From Inhella gelatinilytica (GTDB lineage Bacteria > Pseudomonadota > Gammaproteobacteria > Burkholderiales > Burkholderiaceae_C): a stretch of 64,000 nucleotides of DNA. The stretch is taken from positions 248,001 through 312,000 of the forward strand of contig NZ_JAEDAL010000003.1 of assembly GCF_016093295.1 (NCBI RefSeq), written 5' to 3'. Below the pieces are notes generated by a model, which did not search any database, was not told the DNA's origin, and saw nothing but the letters and a program-made list of their open reading frames with translations. Below are positions 59,579 through 64,000 of the stretch, one piece after another; the stretch's first letter is position 1; the number at the start of each line of letters is the position of its first letter. Position numbers and translations under genes: made by a program.

Positions 59579-60319
59579 TCAGCGGCCCTCCTCGTCGTGC
59601 TCGGTAGCGGCCTGTTCCTCCGCCTCGTCTCGGGCACGGCGGGCATCCTGCATGACCTTGAAGGCGGGGCCGGCCTCGGGGTCGCTGCTGCGCCCCATGA
59701 CCTCGGCCAGTGCGCCTTCCAGCACGCGGGGGGCCAGCACGTCGTAATCCAGCAGCAAGTCCAGCAAGGGGCCCTCGGCAATGTCTTCGCCTTTGCGGGT
59801 GATGAAACCCTGGCGCTCCAGCAGCTTGAGGTGGGTGTTGATGCGCAAGGTCCCGCCCAATTGCTTGCCAAAGTCCGCCATCAGGCTCTTGTAGGAGAGC
59901 AGCGGTGCGGATTTGTCAGCGCTGGGCAGGGGTTTGTCGCCCACGAACATCTCGGACTGACCGGCTTCATGGGCCTCTGCCCGAGCCAGTTGGCGTTGGC
60001 GTTTGGGCAAGACGATCAAGGCCCAGACGACCACCAGCAGCGCCACGCCGTCCCGCGGGAGATCGAAGTTGTTGTTGGCGCCCAGCGCGGTTTCAGCGAA
60101 CACGGCGTTCTCGGCCGGTCGCAAAAGGGCCAAGGTGATGTGGTCGGCGTGCACGTTGTCTACGACGCGCAGGCCGACGCCGGCGGCGCGTTCTTCCAGG
60201 CGGCGCCAGACCTCGGTATCAATCAAGGCTTTGCGCACCAGCGGGTGGGTGCGCGGCAACCAGCGACGGGCCAGCAGGTGCGCCATCAGCTGGGCGGATT
60301 CGTCAAACAGCGGGTTCAT
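59579..60319 (-). CDS. MukE/MksE-like winged-helix subunit
   Basis: This 246-residue protein begins PLFDESAQLMAHLLARRWLP, has AENAVFAETALGANNNFDLPRD and a winged helix (LRINTHLKLLERQGFITRKG) and an acidic C-terminus. Length and order fit MksE/JetB (about 230-250), which links the kleisin to the SMC heads. Overlaps the kleisin-like gene by 17 bases. Confidence 0.78.
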   Translation of the reverse strand: MNPLFDESAQLMAHLLARRWLPRTHPLVRKALIDTEVWRRLEERAAGVGLRVVDNVHADHITLALLRPAENAVFAETALGANNNFDLPRDGVALLVVVWALIVLPKRQRQLARAEAHEAGQSEMFVGDKPLPSADKSAPLLSYKSLMADFGKQLGGTLRINTHLKLLERQGFITRKGEDIAEGPLLDLLLDYDVLAPRVLEGALAEVMGRSSDPEAGPAFKVMQDARRARDEAEEQAATEHDEEGR

Positions 60320-61640
60320 CGGATGGCGGCGTGGCAGGTTGGAGGGAAGCGTCCAGACGGATGAAGCGACCGTCGCTCATCCACCGCACGTGCGGGTCAT
60401 CAACAGGGCCTTGGCCGACCGCAAAGCGCGCCCGCCACGGTTGGCGTGCGAGTTCTCCAGTGGCGCCCGCGAGGTCGGCCGATTGGGGGTCGCCCATCAG
60501 CGGCAGCAGCTGGGCGCGGTAGGCCGCCTTGGCATAACCGCCCCCAAGCACCGCCGGCGCCAGAGGACGCTCGGGCTGCGGGTCGTCGCGCCAGCGCTCC
60601 AACAGGGCGCGCAACACGCCCAGCTCCGGCGGGAAGTCCTCGACCTCCAGCCGGCCAGGGGGCGCAGGGCGCGCGCCGGGCAGGGCTTCGCCGCTGCGGC
60701 TGGGCGGCTTGAGGCGCTCGAACTCGCCTTCGGTGCTGTCCAACAATTCGTGTTGGGCCACAAAAACGGGGCTGACTGGCGTGGAAAACGCCCCGTCTAG
60801 CAGGCGCTCCAAGGCGCCCTGCCCTTGCAGCCAGCGGCGGACATCCGTGGTGGTGATGCCCGTGGAGCCCAGACTGATGCGCTGTCGGTCGGCCTGCTGC
60901 AAGGCCCGGTTGAATTGGCTGGCCATGGCCAGCAGGCGCGCCTGGGCCAGCCCCAGGTCGCGGGCCAAACGCTCCAGACGCGCGTCGTTGCGGTTTTCGG
61001 CACCGCGAATGATGGCCGTCAGGGCATCGGAAGCCTTGTCGACCAGGCCCAGGGCACGCTCAAACCGGCCGCGCGCTTTGCGCAGTCGGAACTCCGAGCC
61101 GCTGGCAATGGCGTCCGCAAACTCGTCGTTGAGCCGGGTGAGTTGGGCCTGAAGGCTTTGCAGCTGCCCGGCCTGCAGGGTACCCAGTTGCTGAGCGCCG
61201 GCAACGCCGGCCAGCAGGGTGGCCAGTTCATCATCTGGCGCGGGCGCGGCGGTCAGCGGGGCGAGCAGGCCCAGCAGTTGTTGGGCCAGGGGCGTGGCGC
61301 TGTAGTGCTGGTCGCCCGCGTCCCAAACCAGAAGATCCACCTCGCGCAGGCGCCGCAGTGCCAGTTCGAGCGCGTCGTCATGCAGGACGTGGAAGTGGCG
61401 GTTGAGTTGGTCGCGGCTCCAGCGCCCCTCGGGCAAAGCCATGAGTGTCAAAAACACCCACAGACGCAGGCGTACGGCGCTGGCAGGGCCTTGATGTATG
61501 GCGCGCAAGGCTTCCAGCAAGGGCGCTTGCGCGTCCAAATGCCACCACAAGCCGCCTTCCGCTGGCGGTTCGCCATCACGGAAATACTCGCCGAACTGCG
61601 GCGTTTCCGATTCAATCTGATATTCGAATCGCTCTGCCAT
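60303..61640 (-). CDS. MukF/MksF-like kleisin subunit
   Basis: This 445-residue protein has an N-terminal winged-helix-like domain (LWVFLTLMALPEGRWSRDQL, LELALRRLREVDLLVWD), a helical middle (SLQAQLTRLNDEFADAIASG, RLARDLGLAQARLLAMASQF) and a Pro-rich linker leading to a C-terminal domain. It matches the JetA/MksF type in length and place as first gene. A terminator lies 18 bases upstream, so the operon promoter must lie in a very short space or downstream of the tRNA genes. Confidence 0.75.
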   Translation of the reverse strand: MAERFEYQIESETPQFGEYFRDGEPPAEGGLWWHLDAQAPLLEALRAIHQGPASAVRLRLWVFLTLMALPEGRWSRDQLNRHFHVLHDDALELALRRLREVDLLVWDAGDQHYSATPLAQQLLGLLAPLTAAPAPDDELATLLAGVAGAQQLGTLQAGQLQSLQAQLTRLNDEFADAIASGSEFRLRKARGRFERALGLVDKASDALTAIIRGAENRNDARLERLARDLGLAQARLLAMASQFNRALQQADRQRISLGSTGITTTDVRRWLQGQGALERLLDGAFSTPVSPVFVAQHELLDSTEGEFERLKPPSRSGEALPGARPAPPGRLEVEDFPPELGVLRALLERWRDDPQPERPLAPAVLGGGYAKAAYRAQLLPLMGDPQSADLAGATGELARQPWRARFAVGQGPVDDPHVRWMSDGRFIRLDASLQPATPPSDEPAV

Positions 61641-61657
61641 GGCCCAAACAAAACAAA

Positions 61658-61681
61658 AGGGGCCTGCTCGCGCAGGCCCCT
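61658..61681 (-). terminator. Rho-independent terminator after tRNA cluster 2
   Basis: AGGGGCCTGC, loop TCGC, GCAGGCCCCT, with TTTTGTTTTGTTT following on the minus strand. It is 9 bases past the tRNA-Asp end and 18 bases before the mksF-like start codon. Confidence 0.9.
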
Positions 61682-61689
61682 CGAATTAT

Positions 61690-61766
61690 TGGCGGAGTGG
61701 ACGGGACTCGAACCCGCGACCCCCGGCGTGACAGGCCGGTATTCTAACCGACTGAACTACCACTCC
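61690..61766 (-). tRNA. tRNA-Asp(GUC), copy 2
   Basis: 77 bases including CCA. The acceptor stem is GGAGTGG/CCACTCC with discriminator G, the anticodon loop is CTGTCAC and the T-arm is GGGTTCGAGTCCC. Identical to the copy at 62161-62237. Confidence 0.97.
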
Positions 61767-61828
61767 GCGTCGGTAACGATATTCTGGATTAACTCCAAGG
61801 CTGTCGTCAAGCCATTTTTCTAATTTTT

Positions 61829-61904
61829 TGGCGTCCCCTAGGGGATTCGAACCCCTGTTACAACCGTGAAAGGGTCGTGTCCTAGGCCTCTAGACGAAGG
61901 GGAC
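61829..61904 (-). tRNA. tRNA-Glu(UUC), copy 2
   Basis: 76 bases including encoded CCA. The acceptor stem starts GTCCCCT, the anticodon loop is CTTTCAC and the T-arm is GGGTTCGAATCCC. Identical to the copy at 62305-62380. Confidence 0.97.
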
Positions 61905-61939
61905 TTAACTTTTCACTGACCTAAACCGCGCACTTAACT

Positions 61940-62015
<76 letters not shown>

Positions 62016-62049
62016 GAAAGTGGAAGCACGCTGCTTAAGCCATGTTGAA

Positions 62050-62077
62050 ACTATATCGCAATTTTCTAATTTACCAA
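62050..62077 (-). promoter_or_regulatory. Promoter of tRNA cluster 2
   Basis: On the minus strand, -35 TTGGTA (62072-62077), 16-base spacer and -10 TATAGT (62050-62055) lie in an AT-rich spacer, with transcription expected about 28 bases before tRNA-Ala. Confidence 0.65.
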
Positions 62078-62124
62078 CTATTGCCAGTAACTTCAAAAAT
62101 CACAGTCTCACACTTATAAAAGAA

Positions 62125-62152
62125 AAATGGCCTGCTATTTAGCAGGCCATTT
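62125..62152 (-). terminator. Rho-independent terminator after tRNA cluster 1
   Basis: A 12-bp stem AAATGGCCTGCT/AGCAGGCCATTT with loop ATTT is followed on the minus strand by a run of T (TTTCTTTT). It begins 9 bases past the first tRNA-Asp. Confidence 0.9.
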
Positions 62153-62160
62153 AAAAGTTT

Positions 62161-62237
62161 TGGCGGAGTGGACGGGACTCGAACCCGCGACCCCCGGCGT
62201 GACAGGCCGGTATTCTAACCGACTGAACTACCACTCC
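62161..62237 (-). tRNA. tRNA-Asp(GUC), copy 1
   Basis: 77 bases including CCA; the same sequence as the copy at 61690-61766. It is the third gene of the first Ala-Glu-Asp cluster. Confidence 0.97.
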
Positions 62238-62304
62238 GCGTCGGTGATAAGTTTATCAAAAACTTTTTACAGTTATTGAATGGTTTATCAAACCGTTCTA
62301 ATTG

Positions 62305-62380
62305 TGGCGTCCCCTAGGGGATTCGAACCCCTGTTACAACCGTGAAAGGGTCGTGTCCTAGGCCTCTAGACGAAGGGGAC
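62305..62380 (-). tRNA. tRNA-Glu(UUC), copy 1
   Basis: 76 bases including CCA; the same sequence as the copy at 61829-61904. It lies close to gltX, which encodes its charging enzyme. Confidence 0.97.
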
Positions 62381-62411
62381 TAAACCTTCGGGCTTGATCG
62401 ACGCACTTGCT

Positions 62412-62487
<76 letters not shown>

Positions 62488-62518
62488 GAAGAAAGTACGC
62501 CGTTCAAGCGAGACCGAG

Positions 62519-62548
62519 AGTATAGAACGGTTTTTATAGCCCTTGCAA
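62519..62548 (-). promoter_or_regulatory. Promoter of tRNA cluster 1
   Basis: On the minus strand -35 TTGCAA (62543-62548), 18-base spacer and -10 TATACT (62519-62524). It overlaps the last codons of gltX, so the tRNA genes can be transcribed independently of gltX. Confidence 0.65.
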
Positions 62549-63928
62549 GCGGTCAAGCAGAATTTTTCGGTCAAACAGCGCCAGCACTTGATCGATGGCC
62601 GGCGTCTGCGGGCGCCCGCAGGCTTGGACCCGGAGCGGGATCGCCAGCTGCGGCATCTTCAAACCGGTTGCGGCCAACGTGGTCTTCATGGCCGCGCCAA
62701 TCGCGGGCGCTGTCCATTCGGGCAGCGCCACCAGCGCCTCGCGCAATTGCGCCAAGGCGGCCTTGGCCCCTTCGGTCAGATGCTGGGCCACGTCCGCTTC
62801 GGCCGGCTGAACCGGGCCGAAGAACATCGCCAACCAGTCCGCCAGGGCTTCCAGCGTGGTGCACCGATCCTTGAAAAGGGCGCACATGCCGGGCAAGGGA
62901 GCGTCAGGTGCCACCGTCAAGCCGCGTCGCAGCAGGCGCGGCCGCACCAGCTCGGCCAAGCGCGCATCGTCGGCGGCCTTGATGTACTGGGCATTGACCC
63001 ACTCCAGCTTGGCCGGGTCCCACTGCGATGGACTCTTCGACAGGTGCTCCCCGTCGAACCAACTCACCATTTGGTCGCGGCTGAAGATCTCATCGTCGCC
63101 GTGGCTCCAGCCCAGGCGCGCCAGGTAGTTCAGCATCGCCTCGGGCAAATAGCCGGCCTCCTCGTATGCCGTCACTGACACCGCACCGCGACGCTTGGAG
63201 AGCTTCAGGCCATCGTCACCCAAGATGATGGGCAGGTGGCCGAACTGCGGCAGCGGGGCGCCCAGCGCCTCAAACAGATTGATCTGCCAGGGTGTGTTGT
63301 TGATGTGCTCATCGCCGCGAAAGACGTGGGTGATGGCCATGTCCCAATCGTCGACCACCACCGCGAAGTTGTAGGTGGGCACCCCATCCGGGCGCACCAG
63401 GATCAGATCGTCGAACTCCTTGTTGCCAATGCGGATGGGACCCTTGCAGAGGTCGTTCCAGACCACCTCGCCGTCCTGCGGGTTGGCGAAACGAATCACC
63501 GGCTTCACCCCCTCGGGAATGGCAGGCAGGGTCTTTCCCGGCGCGGGGCGCCACCGGCCGTCGTAGCCGGTCTTTTCACCGCGCGCCTTCTGACTTTCTC
63601 GCATCGCGTCCAACTCTTCTGGCGTGCAGTAACAGAGGTACGCCTTGCCCTCGGCGATCAGTTGCTGCGCCACAGCCTGATAGCGCTCCAGGCGCTGCAT
63701 TTGGTAGATCGGGCCCTCGTCGTACGCCAGTCCCAGCCAGTGCATCGAGGCCAGGATCTGCTCCACCGAATCTTGGGTGGAGCGAGCCACGTCGGTGTCC
63801 TCGATCCGCAGCACGAATTGGCCACCATGATGGCGGGCATAGGCCCAGGAGAACAGCGCGGTGCGGGCGGTACCCAGGTGCAGGAAGCCGGTGGGCGACG
63901 GGGCAATACGGGTGCGGACTTGGCTCAT
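62534..63928 (-). CDS. gltX: Glutamyl-tRNA synthetase
   Basis: This 464-residue class I synthetase has the HIGH-type motif [17 protein letters not shown] and the KMSKS-type motif [45 protein letters not shown] and WVNAQYIK follow the GluRS pattern. ATG at 63928 is chosen; an upstream TTG overlaps the preceding stop. It charges the tRNA-Glu genes next to it. Confidence 0.97.
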   Translation of the reverse strand: MSQVRTRIAPSPTGFLHLGTARTALFSWAYARHHGGQFVLRIEDTDVARSTQDSVEQILASMHWLGLAYDEGPIYQMQRLERYQAVAQQLIAEGKAYLCYCTPEELDAMRESQKARGEKTGYDGRWRPAPGKTLPAIPEGVKPVIRFANPQDGEVVWNDLCKGPIRIGNKEFDDLILVRPDGVPTYNFAVVVDDWDMAITHVFRGDEHINNTPWQINLFEALGAPLPQFGHLPIILGDDGLKLSKRRGAVSVTAYEEAGYLPEAMLNYLARLGWSHGDDEIFSRDQMVSWFDGEHLSKSPSQWDPAKLEWVNAQYIKAADDARLAELVRPRLLRRGLTVAPDAPLPGMCALFKDRCTTLEALADWLAMFFGPVQPAEADVAQHLTEGAKAALAQLREALVALPEWTAPAIGAAMKTTLAATGLKMPQLAIPLRVQACGRPQTPAIDQVLALFDRKILLDRLQGL

Positions 63929-63942
63929 GGTTTTCTTGTTCG

Positions 63943-64000
63943 TCAAACGGCGGCCAACATGGCCTTCAGGTCGTTCTGCAGATCGCGCCCATCTTCCAGG
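63943..64000 (-). CDS. C-terminal end of an unidentified protein (cut by window edge)
   Basis: A minus-strand frame enters from the right edge and stops at the TGA at 63943-63945. Only about 18 residues (ending [12 protein letters not shown]) are visible, a likely terminal helix. The family cannot be assigned. It ends 15 bases before the gltX start. Confidence 0.5.
   Translation of the reverse strand, partial: LEDGRDLQNDLKAMLAAV

Overview
The window is GC-rich, densely packed chromosomal DNA. The gene families and orders (holB-pilZ-tatD, ygfZ with a DUF4936 gene, gltX beside tRNA genes, a PPi-dependent phosphofructokinase, DUF3079, DUF3034) fit a betaproteobacterium of the order Burkholderiales, probably an aquatic Comamonadaceae/Sphaerotilaceae-like genus. 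That placement is inferred from gene content; no rRNA is present to confirm it.

Region 1 (0-31.6 kb) is mostly housekeeping: xthA, pfp, sodC, folA-thyA, a chromosomal ccdAB pair, an MsbA-type exporter, miaA, a pseudouridine synthase with a very repetitive Arg-rich N-terminus, mutL, dedA, amiC-tsaE, queG-xerD, marC, aceA, an AmpG-like permease between two solute-binding-like proteins, and an acyl-CoA thioesterase fused to a GNAT acetyltransferase. An SPFH / membrane protein / ribbon-helix-helix / serine-hydrolase operon sits behind a perfect 16-bp palindrome (AAAGTGATATCACTTT).

Region 2 (31.8-34.5 kb) is a compact bufferin-like (MNIO/DUF692) RiPP cluster: a secreted Cys-Lys repeat precursor, a DUF692 maturase, a very short DUF2063 partner, a DoxX membrane protein, an ECF sigma factor and a small zinc-finger anti-sigma. 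Family knowledge suggests copper or other metal stress. Housekeeping genes follow (ygfZ, mltG-tmk-holB-pilZ-tatD), then small conserved genes and a thiolase/acyl-CoA dehydrogenase pair.

Region 3 (45.5-49.1 kb) combines a DUF3034 protein, a secreted truncated haemoglobin, an ECF sigma/ChrR-like cupin pair and a secreted cupredoxin. It looks like a small stress- or redox-regulated periplasmic module of unknown function.

Region 4 (51.0-55.3 kb) is a chromosomal integron: an IntI-type integrase with a LexA box inside its promoter, an attI region, and five attC sites separating five single-gene cassettes (plus a sixth gene beyond the last attC), all reading away from the integrase. The cassettes encode a secreted protein, a lipoprotein, DUF1801, DUF4279, and an AT-rich unknown; the sixth gene is a GNAT acetyltransferase. 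The integrase overlaps tail-to-tail with a tryptophanase gene.

Region 5 (56.7-64 kb) has a three-gene MukBEF/MksBEF-like SMC operon with no nuclease (JetD/MksG) gene beside it, a tandemly duplicated tRNA-Ala(GGC)-Glu-Asp cluster with its own promoters and terminators, and gltX.
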